64,000 bases of DNA from Blastomonas natatoria (GTDB lineage Bacteria; Pseudomonadota; Alphaproteobacteria; Sphingomonadales; Sphingomonadaceae). Numbering within the stretch: position 1 is the first letter of the stretch; every line of letters begins with the position of its first letter. The notes below the pieces were generated by a model. That model was not told the DNA's origin. It worked only from the letters and a program-made list of their open reading frames with translations, and did no database searches. Both the position numbers and the translations under genes were made by a program. Location: NCBI RefSeq assembly GCF_003201955.1, contig NZ_QJJM01000013.1, positions 44,701 through 108,700 on the forward strand, written 5' to 3'. Below are positions 20,424 through 30,090 of the stretch, one piece after another.

Positions 20424-21206
20424 TTATGCAGCGTCGCCGGTCTCGGCAGCGGCTTCTGCCAGCGCCGCTTCTGCCGGCGGCTCGGCCATTTCACCGACGT
20501 CCGCACCCGAGGCGACCGCAGCACCGGTGCGGCCCTTGGTGGCAGCAGCGGCAACCGCGTCGCAATAGAGGCGAACGGCGCGAGCGGCGTCGTCATTGGC
20601 GGGAACCGGGAAGGCGATGCCCTGCGGATCGACGTTCGAGTCGAGGATCGCGATCACCGGGATGCCCAGAACATTGGCTTCCTTGATGGCGAGGTCTTCC
20701 TTGTTCGCGTCGATCACGAACATCACGTCGGGAATGCCGCCCATGTCGCGAATGCCGCCGAGCGAAAGTTCCAGCTTGTCGCGCTCGCGGGTCAGCTGCA
20801 GAACTTCCTTCTTGGTGAAACCCGAGGTGTCGCCGGCGAGCTGCTCTTCGAGCATCTTCAGGCGCTTGATCGAACCCGAGATTGTCTTCCAGTTGGTAAG
20901 CATGCCGCCCAGCCAGCGGTGGTTGACGAAATGCTGGCCGCTGGCGCGGGCGGCCTCGGCGATCGGGGCCTGAGCCTGGCGCTTGGTGCCGACGAACAGA
21001 ACCTTGCCGCCGGCCTGAACGGTGGCGGAGACGAACTCGAGGGCGCGCGCGAACAGCGGCACGGTCTGCGACAGGTCGAGGATGTGGATGCCGTTGCGGG
21101 CGCCGAAAATGTACGGCTTCATGCGCGGGTTCCAGCGGTGGGTCTGGTGGCCGAAATGCGCGCCGGCTTCGATCAATTGCTGCATGGTGACGACAGGTGC
21201 CGCCAT
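20424..21206 (-). CDS. rpsB: 30S ribosomal protein S2
   Basis: The 260 residues include the S2 signatures at the N-terminus ([34 protein letters not shown]) and the central motif [14 protein letters not shown]. The C-terminal tail is rich in Ala and Glu. ATG 21206 follows GGAAAGG. The 94 bases before it on the RNA contain a strong stem-loop structure, recorded separately, which may be the target for S2 feedback. Confidence 0.97.
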   Translation of the reverse strand: MAAPVVTMQQLIEAGAHFGHQTHRWNPRMKPYIFGARNGIHILDLSQTVPLFARALEFVSATVQAGGKVLFVGTKRQAQAPIAEAARASGQHFVNHRWLGGMLTNWKTISGSIKRLKMLEEQLAGDTSGFTKKEVLQLTRERDKLELSLGGIRDMGGIPDVMFVIDANKEDLAIKEANVLGIPVIAILDSNVDPQGIAFPVPANDDAARAVRLYCDAVAAAATKGRTGAAVASGADVGEMAEPPAEAALAEAAAETGDAA

Positions 21207-21232
21207 AGGGATTTCCTTTCCGGTTGTGCCTC

Positions 21233-21300
21233 TGGAAGACGGGAACCTTGTGGGCCTGACCCTCAAAGGGTGGCCGGGGCACCGGTATGTGTGTCTTCCA
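21233..21300 (-). promoter_or_regulatory. Structured 5' leader of rpsB
   Basis: The arms TGGAAGAC (21233-21240) and GTCTTCCA (21293-21300) are perfect 8-base complements. Between them lies a second hairpin, ACCCT (21259-21263) with AGGGT (21267-21271), extended by GGCC pairs at 21253-21256 and 21272-21275. Together they make a closed structure of about 68 bases ending 26 bases before the rpsB ATG. Feedback of S2 on its own leader is known in enterobacteria; that this structure does the same is inference. Confidence 0.55.
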
Positions 21301-21493
21301 TGTGGATTGACCGTGACCCATTGCCACGGACGAGCGCGCCCTTACGGGCATTGCGCCCGGAAATCCAGCACGAAATGTTGTGCCTTGAACTTTTTGCGCT
21401 TGACGGAACGGAACAGGAGTGGAACAAAGGGTATACAGAACAGGTTAAGTGTTCAGGATCGTCCCGGATTGGAACCAATATCTGTCCACCGAG

Positions 21494-21502
21494 TTATCCA
21501 CA
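21494..21502 (+). promoter_or_regulatory. DnaA-box-like 9-mer
   Basis: TTATCCACA is an exact match to the strict DnaA box. It lies in the 347-base gap 21207-21553 between rpsB and a small plus-strand gene, about 290 bases before the rpsB start. I found no second box next to it, so it is not an origin; it could be a regulatory site or chance. Confidence 0.4.
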
Positions 21503-21553
21503 ATGCGTCGATGCGCTGTGTCGCACATCGGACGCGAGCCAGGATGTAGCGCC

Positions 21554-21829
21554 ATGTTTGCTGTTGCCATTGCCCTTTTCTTCGCCGCTGCCGCTGTCGG
21601 AGCGGTGCTGGTGATTGCCCAGTCCTTTGCGGGATCTGCCGAGCGCTTCGACGCGCTGTTCACGGCCTATCGGCTGGCAGGGCAGGGGCGTGTGGCTGAG
21701 GGTCAGATGCGGCAGCCGGCGCGGTACGTCCCGGCCCAGGCCCCGGATTACGCCCCGCGGATCGTCGTGCAGATGCCCGTCCGCGCGCCTAGCCGCGTCA
21801 ATTCGCTGGATTGGCGCGCTGCTGCCTGA
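21554..21829 (+). CDS. Small membrane protein of unknown function
   Basis: A 91-residue protein with one strong N-terminal hydrophobic helix (about 2-24), then FAGSAERFDALFTAYRLAGQ, and a Pro-, Arg- and Gln-rich tail containing RYVPAQAPDYAPRIVVQMP. I do not recognise a family. The order of an N-terminal anchor and a basic tail suggests a single-pass membrane protein. The ATG at 21554 has a weak ribosome site (AGGATGTAGCGCC), and an open frame extends upstream to 21449. Its last 32 bases overlap the 3' end of pssA on the other strand. Confidence 0.6.
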   Translation: MFAVAIALFFAAAAVGAVLVIAQSFAGSAERFDALFTAYRLAGQGRVAEGQMRQPARYVPAQAPDYAPRIVVQMPVRAPSRVNSLDWRAAA

Positions 21830-22619
21830 CCTTGGCATAGGATCGTATGCCGAACGGAATGAGCGTCAGATAGATCAGGCAGATCGCCGTCAGGGTAATG
21901 AATGGAACGGTCAGCAGCGACGCTGCGGTGATCGCAAAGACCGCCAGCGCCTCTAGCCGGATGTTCTTGCGGAGATTCAGCGATGACCAGCTGAACGTGG
22001 CAACGTTCGAAATCATCAGAAACGCAATCAGCAGGACCCATGGACCGATTACGCTATAGTGACGGAACATCTCCTCACCGGTCTCGATCCAGAGATAGAG
22101 GGGCAACATGGCCAGGCCGGCTCCGGCAGGTGCGGGAATGCCTGTGAGATATCCTGCGGACTTGTGCGGCTGATCTTCCAGATCAATTTGCGCATTGAAC
22201 CTTGCCAGACGCAGCGCGCAGCAGACAGCGAGCGCAAGGGCGATCAGCCAGCCGAAGCGCGGCAGTTCGTTCAGCGACCACAAAAACAGCACCATTGCCG
22301 GGGAGACGCCGAAGGCGATCGAATCAGCGAGGGAGTCGAGCTCGGCGCCGAAGCGGCTCTGCGCCTTCAGCATCCGTGCGACGCGGCCGTCAATGCCATC
22401 GAGCACGCCCGCCAGCACGATCGCACCGGCGGCAAGCGGCCATTGTTCCTGCAAGGCGAAACGAATCCCTGTGAGACCGCAGCACATGGCGCTCGCCGTG
22501 ATCGCGTTGGGCACCATGGCGCGCAGCGTAAGCCCTTCGCGCAGGCGAAAGCGCCGTCCCGCCAGATATCGTATGGGTCCGCGACGACCCCGTCGGTCCA
22601 GCGGGTCAGGTGCAGTCAT
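21798..22619 (-). CDS. pssA: CDP-diacylglycerol--serine O-phosphatidyltransferase
   Basis: An integral membrane enzyme that makes phosphatidylserine from CDP-diacylglycerol and serine. The CDP-alcohol phosphotransferase motif is complete, DGIDGRVAR then G and two Asp (FGAELDSLAD), within several hydrophobic helices; 273 residues. It lies 49 bases after psd, whose product uses its product. The order psd-pssA is a common pair. Confidence 0.95.
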   Translation of the reverse strand: MTAPDPLDRRGRRGPIRYLAGRRFRLREGLTLRAMVPNAITASAMCCGLTGIRFALQEQWPLAAGAIVLAGVLDGIDGRVARMLKAQSRFGAELDSLADSIAFGVSPAMVLFLWSLNELPRFGWLIALALAVCCALRLARFNAQIDLEDQPHKSAGYLTGIPAPAGAGLAMLPLYLWIETGEEMFRHYSVIGPWVLLIAFLMISNVATFSWSSLNLRKNIRLEALAVFAITAASLLTVPFITLTAICLIYLTLIPFGIRSYAKVRQQRANPAN

Positions 22620-22668
22620 GCAGGGATCCTCCAGGGCAGCAGGTCAAGCGGGAGGGCCGGGGCAAGCA

Positions 22669-23403
22669 TCAGTGCGCAATGCCCTCGCGCATCGGTGCAT
22701 CGTTGACGATGCCGAGCACGGTTTCCCCGGCAACAATGCGCTGGCCCTTGACCACGGCCGGCGCAGTTCCGCCGGGCAGATAGACGTCCACCCGGCTACC
22801 GAAGCGGATCAGCCCGACGCGCTGGCCCACCGCCACGAAATCGCCTTCCTTCACGAAGGGCACGATCCGCCGTGCGACGAGCCCGGCGATCTGGGTGAAG
22901 CCGATGCGCAGACCGTCACTGCGTTCGATCATGACATGCTGGCGCTCGTTCTCGTCGCTTGCCTTGTCGAGATCGGCATTGAGGAACTTGCCCGATATAT
23001 AGACGATGCGGCGGATCGTGCCGCCAATCGGTGCCCGGTTGATATGGACATCGAAAACACTCATGAAAATCGATATGCGCCACAACGGTGCCGATCCCAG
23101 GCCCTCCGGATCGGAAAGCTCAGCAGGCGGTGCAACTTCCTGGATGAGGGTTACCAGCCCATCGGCAGGCGCAATGATGAAGCGTTCGTCCAGTGGTGTG
23201 ACGCGGGCAGGGTCCCGGAAGAAGGCGAGCACCCACAGCGTTATTCCGCCCATCGGCCAGGCCAGCGTTTCCCATGCCATCAGCGCGAAGATGAGCGTGA
23301 TGCCCGCTGCGATAACGGCGAATTTGCGACCTTCGGGATGGACCGGCGGCAGGCTCCAGTTTGCCAGGCCCTTGCCCCGGTTATCCAGTAATTCTTGCGA
23401 CAT
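22669..23403 (-). CDS. psd: Phosphatidylserine decarboxylase
   Basis: It makes phosphatidylethanolamine. The 244-residue form is the short type, processed at the Gly-Ser of [11 protein letters not shown] to create the pyruvoyl group. [10 protein letters not shown] and the hydrophobic N-terminal segments are typical. ATG 23403 has AAGAGGG 5 bases upstream, which decides it over the longer frame. It is the first gene of a psd-pssA pair. Confidence 0.95.
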   Translation of the reverse strand: MSQELLDNRGKGLANWSLPPVHPEGRKFAVIAAGITLIFALMAWETLAWPMGGITLWVLAFFRDPARVTPLDERFIIAPADGLVTLIQEVAPPAELSDPEGLGSAPLWRISIFMSVFDVHINRAPIGGTIRRIVYISGKFLNADLDKASDENERQHVMIERSDGLRIGFTQIAGLVARRIVPFVKEGDFVAVGQRVGLIRFGSRVDVYLPGGTAPAVVKGQRIVAGETVLGIVNDAPMREGIAH

Positions 23404-23601
23404 GCAGGCCCTCTTAGGGACAGGATGCGGGTGTGACAACGCCCTAGCCCCAAGCCTGCGACGAAATGCTCCGCTGCGACATCGAGCTGCGATTGATCCG
23501 CACTAGCGACAACGGCGCGACAAGGTTGAAACCTCGCCCGACTTTGCTAAGAGCGACGCAGTTTTTCCGATTCCTCCCTAGCAAGAAGGCGCAAATCCCG
23601 C

Positions 23602-24822
23602 ATGGCAAAGATCAAGGTGGCCAAGCCCGTCGTCGAAATCGACGGCGATGAAATGACCCGCATCATCTGGGAGTGGATCCGCGAACGCCTGATCCTGCCC
23701 TATCTGGACATCGACCTGAAATATTACGACCTGTCGATCCAGAAGCGCGACGAGACCAACGACAAGATCACCGTCGACGCGTCGAACGCGATCCGCGAGC
23801 ATGGCGTCGGCGTCAAGTGCGCCACCATCACGCCCGACGAGGCGCGCGTCGAGGAATTCAACCTCAAGAAGATGTGGAAGTCGCCCAACGGCACCATCCG
23901 CAATATCCTGGGCGGCGTTGTATTCCGCGAGCCGATCGTGATCTCGAACATCCCGCGGCTGGTGCCCGGCTGGACCGACCCGATCGTGGTCGGCCGTCAT
24001 GCGTTCGGTGACCAGTACAAGGCGACCGATTTCCGCGTGCCCGGTCCCGGCAAGCTGCGTCTGGTGTTCGAGGGCGAGGACGGCACCACGATCGACGAGG
24101 AAGTGTTCCAGTTCCCCTCGTCGGGCGTCGCCATGGCGATGTACAATCTCGATGATTCGATCGCCGACTTTGCGCGCGCGTCAATGAACTATGGTCTCGA
24201 TCGCGGCTGGCCGACCTATCTATCGACCAAGAACACGATCCTCAAGGCCTATGACGGCCGCTTCAAGGACATCTTCGAAGAGGTGTACGAGAAGGAATTC
24301 AAGGCGCAGTTCGAAGCTGCGGGTATCACCTATCAGCACCGCCTGATCGACGACATGGTGGCCTCGGCGCTGAAATGGTCGGGCAAGTTCGTCTGGGCGT
24401 GCAAGAACTATGACGGCGACGTGCAGTCGGACACCGTGGCACAGGGCTTCGGTTCGCTCGGCCTGATGACGTCGGTGCTGATGACCCCCGATGGCAAGAC
24501 GGTCGAGGCGGAAGCCGCGCACGGTACCGTCACCCGCCACTATCGCATGCATGAACAGGGCAAGGCGACCTCGACCAACCCGATCGCTTCGATCTTCGCC
24601 TGGACGCGCGGTCTGATCTATCGCGGCCGCTTCGACGAAACGCCCGAAGTGGTGCGCTTTGCCGAAACGCTCGAGCGTGTCTGCATCGAGACCGTCGAAC
24701 AGGGTTCGATGACCAAGGATCTTGCGATCCTGATCGGCCCCGATCAGGCCTGGATGACCACCGAGCAGTTCTTCGAGGCAATCCGGGTTAACCTCGAAAC
24801 CGAAATGGGTACCTGGGCGTAA
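23602..24822 (+). CDS. icd: NADP-dependent isocitrate dehydrogenase
   Basis: A TCA-cycle enzyme. The 406 residues are of the eukaryote-like dimeric subfamily: [17 protein letters not shown] at the start, the substrate site KSPNGTIRN, and the metal-binding [13 protein letters not shown] and [10 protein letters not shown]. The 3' region carries [11 protein letters not shown] and [11 protein letters not shown]. The GNAT-nitrilase gene starts 7 bases after its stop, so the two may share a transcript. Confidence 0.97.
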   Translation: MAKIKVAKPVVEIDGDEMTRIIWEWIRERLILPYLDIDLKYYDLSIQKRDETNDKITVDASNAIREHGVGVKCATITPDEARVEEFNLKKMWKSPNGTIRNILGGVVFREPIVISNIPRLVPGWTDPIVVGRHAFGDQYKATDFRVPGPGKLRLVFEGEDGTTIDEEVFQFPSSGVAMAMYNLDDSIADFARASMNYGLDRGWPTYLSTKNTILKAYDGRFKDIFEEVYEKEFKAQFEAAGITYQHRLIDDMVASALKWSGKFVWACKNYDGDVQSDTVAQGFGSLGLMTSVLMTPDGKTVEAEAAHGTVTRHYRMHEQGKATSTNPIASIFAWTRGLIYRGRFDETPEVVRFAETLERVCIETVEQGSMTKDLAILIGPDQAWMTTEQFFEAIRVNLETEMGTWA

Positions 24823-24829
24823 AGCGTTG

Positions 24830-26461
24830 ATGGCACAGCGCAGCAAGGCTCGACTTGAAGTAAGGCAGGCCCGAAGGGGCGACATTCCCGGGATATCCGC
24901 GCTCGTCGAGCGCGCTTATCCCGGTCTGCCCCCTTACAAGTTCGGCGAGTTGCGCGGCCAGCTCAACAATTTTCCGCAGGGCCAGTTCGTCGCCATTCTG
25001 GATGGCGAGATCGTAGGCTATTGCGCCTCTTCCCGGGTCACCGAAGCCATGGCCTTCGCCCCGCACGACTGGGAGGAGATCAGCGGCAACGGCTTCGGCA
25101 CGCGCCATGTTCCGACCGGCGAATGGCTTTACGGTTATGAAATGTGCGTCGACCCCGCCCAGCGCGGGGTCCGCATCGGCAAGCGGCTATACGAGGCGCG
25201 GCGCGCGCTGGCCGAACAGCTCGATCTCAACGGCATCGTCTTTGCCGGACGGATTCCGGGATATGATCGTGCCAAGCGCACCAAAAAGGCTGAAAGTCCC
25301 GAAGATTATCTGGCCAAGGTCGTCGACGGCAAGCTGCGCGATCCTGTGATCGGGTTCCAGATTGCGAACGGCTTTGCGCCGGTCGGCATCCTCAAGCGCT
25401 ATCTTCCCGAAGACAGGCAATCCCGAGGCCACGCTGTGCACATGGTGTGGCGCAACCCCTATGTGAATCCTGACGAGCCGCCCAAGCACCGCGTCCCGCG
25501 CGGCGTCGAAAGCGTGCGCCTCGCCACCGTCCAGTTCCAGGCGCGCGCGGTCGCGAATTTCGAGGAGTTCGTCCGCAACGTCGAGTATTTCGTCGATGTG
25601 GCAGCGGATTACCGGGCAGACTTCGTACTGTTTCCCGAGATGTTCACCATGTCGTTGCTCTCCTTCGCCAAGAAGAAGATGGGGCCGCAGGAGGCGATCG
25701 AGGCGCTCAGCGAATTCACCCCGCGCATCCGCGACGAACTCACGCGGATGGCCATGGAGTACAACATCAACATCATCGGGGGATCGCACCCCACCCGTGC
25801 CGATGATGGCGACATCCAGAATATCGCGCTGGTGGCTTTGCGCGATGGCTCGATCCATTCGCAGGAAAAGATCCATCCGACCCCCAACGAGCGCTACTGG
25901 TGGAAGATCAAGGGCGGCGACACGATCGATGCGATCCAGACCGATTGTGGTCCGATCGGCGTGCTCATCTGTTATGACAGCGAGTTTCCGGAGCTGGCAC
26001 GCCGCCTGGCCGACGAGGGGGCGCGGATCATCTTCGTGCCCTTCTGCACCGACAGCCGCGAGGCCTATATGCGCGTCCGGTACTGCTGCCAGGCGCGAGC
26101 AATCGAGAACCAGTGCTATGTCGTCATGTCGGGCAATGTCGGCAATCTGCCCGATGTCGAGAACATGGACATCCAATATGCCCAAAGCTGCATCCTGACG
26201 CCCTGCGACCTGCCGTTCGCGCGTGATGGCATCGCGGCGGAAGCGAGCGAGAATGTCGAGACGCTGACGATCAGCGACGTGAATCTCGATGACCTGAGCT
26301 GGGCCCGGCACGAAGGCACTGTGCGCAATCTGGGTGATCGTCGATACGACCTGTACCATATCGAATGGGACCGCGCCGTCGGCCGCGGCCATGCCGCTGC
26401 CAAGCGCGATCGGGCCCGCCAGACCGCGCCAGCGGGGCCTCAGGGCGGAGGCGGAGGCTGA
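24830..26461 (+). CDS. Fusion of GNAT acetyltransferase and carbon-nitrogen hydrolase
   Basis: A 543-residue protein of two domains. Residues about 8-205 are a GNAT domain with the acetyl-CoA loop QRGVRIGKRLYEARR (111-125). Residues about 228-520 are a nitrilase-superfamily amidohydrolase with the triad E270 (LFPEMFT), K347 (EKIHPTPNE) and C381 (LICYDSEFPE). The same two-domain protein occurs in many bacteria, but its substrate is not settled. The nitrilase part could release ammonia from an amide and the GNAT part acetylate an amine. ATG 24830 is used; a TTG three bases earlier is possible. Its close link to icd gives no clear clue. Confidence 0.9.
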   Translation: MAQRSKARLEVRQARRGDIPGISALVERAYPGLPPYKFGELRGQLNNFPQGQFVAILDGEIVGYCASSRVTEAMAFAPHDWEEISGNGFGTRHVPTGEWLYGYEMCVDPAQRGVRIGKRLYEARRALAEQLDLNGIVFAGRIPGYDRAKRTKKAESPEDYLAKVVDGKLRDPVIGFQIANGFAPVGILKRYLPEDRQSRGHAVHMVWRNPYVNPDEPPKHRVPRGVESVRLATVQFQARAVANFEEFVRNVEYFVDVAADYRADFVLFPEMFTMSLLSFAKKKMGPQEAIEALSEFTPRIRDELTRMAMEYNINIIGGSHPTRADDGDIQNIALVALRDGSIHSQEKIHPTPNERYWWKIKGGDTIDAIQTDCGPIGVLICYDSEFPELARRLADEGARIIFVPFCTDSREAYMRVRYCCQARAIENQCYVVMSGNVGNLPDVENMDIQYAQSCILTPCDLPFARDGIAAEASENVETLTISDVNLDDLSWARHEGTVRNLGDRRYDLYHIEWDRAVGRGHAAAKRDRARQTAPAGPQGGGGG

Positions 26462-26522
26462 TCGCTTCCATTTCCGAGATTTATGGCTGACATGCTGTCC
26501 CTTATCCGCCATGAATTGATTC

Positions 26523-28295
26523 ATGCACAATCCACTCGACAATCCCGTTTTCAGTGACGCTCTCGTCATTCTCGGGGCAGCAGGGATCGTCATCCCGGCC
26601 TTTGCCCGGTTCCGGATCACGCCGATCATCGGGTTTCTGCTGATCGGTATCCTGGTTGGCCCGTCGGGGCTCGGTTCGCTGGTCGACGAATATCCCTGGC
26701 TCTACCACGTCACAATCACCGATGCGGAGTCGATCGAGCCCTATGCGGAGTTCGGCATCATCCTGTTGCTGTTCACCATCGGGCTTGAGCTTTCGTTCAA
26801 GCGGCTTTGGTCCTTGCGAAAGCTGGTCTTCGGAGTGGGCGCCGCCGAGTTGCTGCTGTCCGCGCTCATCATCGGCACGGCGCTGAATGCGGTCGGGCAG
26901 AACTGGGGCGGTGCCATCGGACTCGGGCTGGCGCTCGCACTTTCCTCGACCGCTCTGGTGCTTCCGATGGCTGGAACGACATCGCCGGTCGGCCGGGCAG
27001 CGCTTGCCATGCTTCTGTTCGAGGATGTCGCGATCGTTCCGATCATCTTCCTGCTCGGTGCGCTGGCCCCGACTGCGGGCATGACGGGCCCCAGCAACCT
27101 GGGCCTGACGCTGCTGCTTGGTGTAGCCACCGTGCTCGCGATGCTGGTCCTCGGTCGCATGATCCTGCCGCGCATGTTCGCCCAGGCCGCGCGGACGAAA
27201 AGCCCGGAACTGTTTCTTGCCGCCAGTCTTCTCGTCGTCATCACCGCCAGCCTGGCGACCGCTTCGGTCGGGCTGTCTCCGATTGTCGGGGCGTTGCTTG
27301 CGGGTCTGATCATCGCGGAGACCGAATATCACGGCGAGGTCGAGATCCTGATCGAGCCTTTCAAGGGACTGGCGCTGGGCGTGTTCCTGATCACGGTCGG
27401 CATGTCTATCGACCTAAGGGTGATCATGGCCAACTGGCAGGCACTTGCCGTTGCGGTGATCGGTGTCGTGGTGGTCAAGGCGGTGGTGACGGGACTGTTG
27501 CTCCGCGTCGCAGGGGCCCGGCGCGGGACGGCGGCCGAAGCCGGCGTGCTGATGGCCAGTCCATCCGAAACGACCCTGATCGTTCTGGCTGCTGCTGTGC
27601 AGGCGCAGTTGATCCAGTCCTCGACCGCGCAATTCTGGCAGATTGTCACTGCCATCGGCCTCACGATCACGCCGCTCCTCGCCAAGCTGGGGCACAGCAT
27701 GGCGCGGCATCTGGAAATGCGCGCCAGCGATGCGGCGCCGATCGATCAATCAGACATTGCCAATGATCGCACGGTCATCTTCGGCTATGGCCGTGTCGGC
27801 GAGATCATCGCCGATATGCTCAAGGAGCATGGCCAGCCGTTCGTTGCCGTCGAGTCAAACGTCGATGTCGTGCTGGCCGCGCGGCGTGCCGGCGTTCCGA
27901 TCGTCTTCGGCGATGTCGCCCGGCCCGAACTGCTCGACCGGTTGCGGCTCGGTCACGCCCGCGCGCTGATCCTGACCATGGACGACCCGGTACTGGCGGT
28001 GCAGATCGTTCGCCGGGTGCACGGCTGGGTACCCGATCTCACGATCATTGCCCGCGCGCGCGATACCGACCATGCGAGCGAACTCTACCGCGCCGGCGCA
28101 ACCCTGGCAGTGCCCGAAGCGCTCGAAAGCTCGCTGCAGCTGTCCGAAGCGCTGCTGGTCGATCTGGGTATCGCCATGGGCCATGTCATCGCCTCGATCC
28201 ACGGCAAGCGCGACGAACTGCGCCGCCGGATCATGGAGGAGGGCGGGTTGGACCAGAAACCTGCGCTGCGTTCGGGCGAGGCGCCTGCGGGATAG
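26523..28295 (+). CDS. CPA2-family cation/proton antiporter with TrkA-N domain
   Basis: A KefB/KefC-type protein of 590 residues. The first 385 residues form 10-12 membrane helices with GILVGPSGLG, LLLFTIGLEL and the FEDVAIVPI motif (166-174). Residues about 414-535 are a cytosolic TrkA-N (RCK) domain with the nucleotide-binding GYGRVGE (421-427). Such proteins exchange potassium or sodium for protons and are gated by nucleotide or thiol ligands. Since no KefF or KefG neighbour is present, regulation by glutathione cannot be inferred. It is followed by a bidirectional terminator. Confidence 0.9.
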   Translation: MHNPLDNPVFSDALVILGAAGIVIPAFARFRITPIIGFLLIGILVGPSGLGSLVDEYPWLYHVTITDAESIEPYAEFGIILLLFTIGLELSFKRLWSLRKLVFGVGAAELLLSALIIGTALNAVGQNWGGAIGLGLALALSSTALVLPMAGTTSPVGRAALAMLLFEDVAIVPIIFLLGALAPTAGMTGPSNLGLTLLLGVATVLAMLVLGRMILPRMFAQAARTKSPELFLAASLLVVITASLATASVGLSPIVGALLAGLIIAETEYHGEVEILIEPFKGLALGVFLITVGMSIDLRVIMANWQALAVAVIGVVVVKAVVTGLLLRVAGARRGTAAEAGVLMASPSETTLIVLAAAVQAQLIQSSTAQFWQIVTAIGLTITPLLAKLGHSMARHLEMRASDAAPIDQSDIANDRTVIFGYGRVGEIIADMLKEHGQPFVAVESNVDVVLAARRAGVPIVFGDVARPELLDRLRLGHARALILTMDDPVLAVQIVRRVHGWVPDLTIIARARDTDHASELYRAGATLAVPEALESSLQLSEALLVDLGIAMGHVIASIHGKRDELRRRIMEEGGLDQKPALRSGEAPAG

Positions 28296-28304
28296 AGCTC
28301 CGCC

Positions 28305-28338
28305 AAAAATCCTCCCCCAGCAGGCTGTGGGAGGTTTG
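28305..28338. terminator. Bidirectional terminator between the antiporter and rlmN
   Basis: CCTCCCCCAG (28311-28320) and CTGTGGGAGG (28325-28334) pair with one mismatch around a CAGG loop. AAAAAT precedes it and TTT follows, so it can end both convergent genes. Confidence 0.8.
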
Positions 28339-28345
28339 CTTCGCC

Positions 28346-29599
28346 CTAGCCCAAAGCCGCCTGCTTTTCTTCCGCGAGCCGGTCGAGCTCGGCGCGGCTC
28401 TTCTTTTCGGACGCCGATTTCAGCTGGCCGCACGCCGCCATGATGTCGCGGCCGCGCGGGGTGCGCACGGGGGCGCTGATGCCGCCTTCGAACACGATGT
28501 CCGAAAAGCGCTTGATGCGATCGGGATCCGAGCACTCGTACGCCGCGCCGGGCCAGGGGTTGAACGGGATCAGGTTCACCTTCGCGGGCAGGCCATAGCC
28601 CTTGAGCAGCCGCACCAGCTCGCGCGCATCGTCGTCGCTGTCGTTCTTGTCCTTGAGCATCACATATTCAAAGGTGATGCGCCGCGCATTGCTCGCGCCG
28701 GGATAGTCCGCGCAGGCCTGGAGCAGCTGTTCGAGCCCGTATTTGCGGTTCAGGGGCACGATCTCGTCGCGCACCTCCTTGGTTACCGCGTGCAGCGAGA
28801 CCGCGAGATTGACGCCGATTTCCTCGCCGCAGCGCGCCATCATCGGCACGACGCCGCTGGTCGACAGCGTGATGCGCCGCTTGGATAGCGCCAGGCCGTC
28901 GCCGTGCATCACGACCTTCATCGCGTCGCGGACATGATCGAAATTGTACAAGGGCTCGCCCATGCCCATCAGCACGATATTGGTGAGCAGGCGCCCATCG
29001 GCAGTATAGGCGGCGGCGTCTTCGTCCTCGTCGAGCCGGTCCATCGCGCCCTTCGGCCATTCGCCCAGCGCATCGCGCGCCAGCATGACCTGGCCGACAA
29101 TCTCCCCCGGCGTCAGGTTGCGCACCAGCCGCATCGTGCCGGTATGGCAGAAGCGGCAGTTGAGCGTGCAGCCGACCTGGCTTGAGATGCACAGCGTGCC
29201 GCGGTCCGCATCGGGGATGAAGACCATCTCGTAATCCTGGCCGTCATCGGTGCGCAGCAGCCACTTGCGCGTGCCATCGCTCGAGACCTGCGCCTCGACG
29301 ATCTCGGGACGGCCGATCACGAAGCGTTCGGCGAGCCAGGGGCGCATCGGCTTGGCGATATCGGTCATCGCGTCGAAATCGGTGACGCCGCGATGGTAGA
29401 TCCAGTGGAACAGCTGCTTGGAGCGCAGCTTGGCCTGCTTGCGGTCGAGCCCGGCGGCTTCGAGCAGCGCGGCGATATCCTCGCGCGCCAGGCCCATCAG
29501 GTCGCTGCGGCCATCGGCGCGCGGCGTGATCGCCCGCGGCACGGGCACGGGGTCGATATGGCCCGGAATGGGCATGGAGATCGGAGTTTCGGCGTTCAT
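28346..29599 (-). CDS. rlmN: Dual-specificity rRNA/tRNA adenine-C2 methyltransferase RlmN
   Basis: A radical-SAM enzyme that methylates C2 of A2503 in 23S rRNA and A37 in tRNAs. The 4Fe-4S ligands C144, C148 and C151 lie in [15 protein letters not shown]. The C-terminal [15 protein letters not shown] carries the methyl-carrying Cys. [15 protein letters not shown] [12 protein letters not shown] and [12 protein letters not shown] are also present. ATG 29599 gives 417 residues. It is convergent with the antiporter. Confidence 0.96.
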   Translation of the reverse strand: MNAETPISMPIPGHIDPVPVPRAITPRADGRSDLMGLAREDIAALLEAAGLDRKQAKLRSKQLFHWIYHRGVTDFDAMTDIAKPMRPWLAERFVIGRPEIVEAQVSSDGTRKWLLRTDDGQDYEMVFIPDADRGTLCISSQVGCTLNCRFCHTGTMRLVRNLTPGEIVGQVMLARDALGEWPKGAMDRLDEDEDAAAYTADGRLLTNIVLMGMGEPLYNFDHVRDAMKVVMHGDGLALSKRRITLSTSGVVPMMARCGEEIGVNLAVSLHAVTKEVRDEIVPLNRKYGLEQLLQACADYPGASNARRITFEYVMLKDKNDSDDDARELVRLLKGYGLPAKVNLIPFNPWPGAAYECSDPDRIKRFSDIVFEGGISAPVRTPRGRDIMAACGQLKSASEKKSRAELDRLAEEKQAALG

Positions 29600-29679
29600 G
29601 GCGGCGCACATAGTCAAATTCGGTCGCAATTGCTAGCTGTGCTGCTGGCCGAGCGCCGCGCAACCCGTCAGGAGCCCCC

Positions 29680-30090
29680 ATGGATCGTTTCTTCACCGTG
29701 ATTGCCACTCGTGTCGCCTGGCTGGTCGGCAGACCGTTTGCCTTTTTCGCCGCGACCTTGATCATCGTGATCTGGGGGGTGACCGGACCGGTGTTCGGCT
29801 ATTCGGATACCTGGCAGCTGGTGATCAACACCGGCACCACGATCATCACCTTCCTGATGGTCTTCGTCATCCAGAACAGCCAGAACCGCGATGCGGCGGC
29901 GATGCAGGCCAAGCTCGACGAACTGATCCGCGCGCAGCAGGACGCGCGCAATGCGTTCATTGGCATCGAGCATCTGACAGATGTGCAGATCGATGCGATC
30001 CGCGCGGCGCTGGAAGAGGAGGGGCACGCCAGAGCCGACCATCACAAGGCGGCCCATGCCAGTGTCGAGCGGCTGCTCGAGCGGATCTAG
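29680..30090 (+). CDS. Low-affinity iron permease family protein
   Basis: A 136-residue membrane protein matching the bacterial iron-permease family (Fet4-like small domain): two hydrophobic helices (about 18-40 and 47-68), the conserved VIWGVTGP and the motif TTIITFLMVFVIQNSQNRD, then an amphipathic helical tail (AMQAKLDELIRAQ). A strong AGGAG lies before the ATG. Whether these small proteins carry iron is not proven. Its stop codon overlaps the end of the next gene on the other strand in a shared CTAG. Confidence 0.85.
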   Translation: MDRFFTVIATRVAWLVGRPFAFFAATLIIVIWGVTGPVFGYSDTWQLVINTGTTIITFLMVFVIQNSQNRDAAAMQAKLDELIRAQQDARNAFIGIEHLTDVQIDAIRAALEEEGHARADHHKAAHASVERLLERI

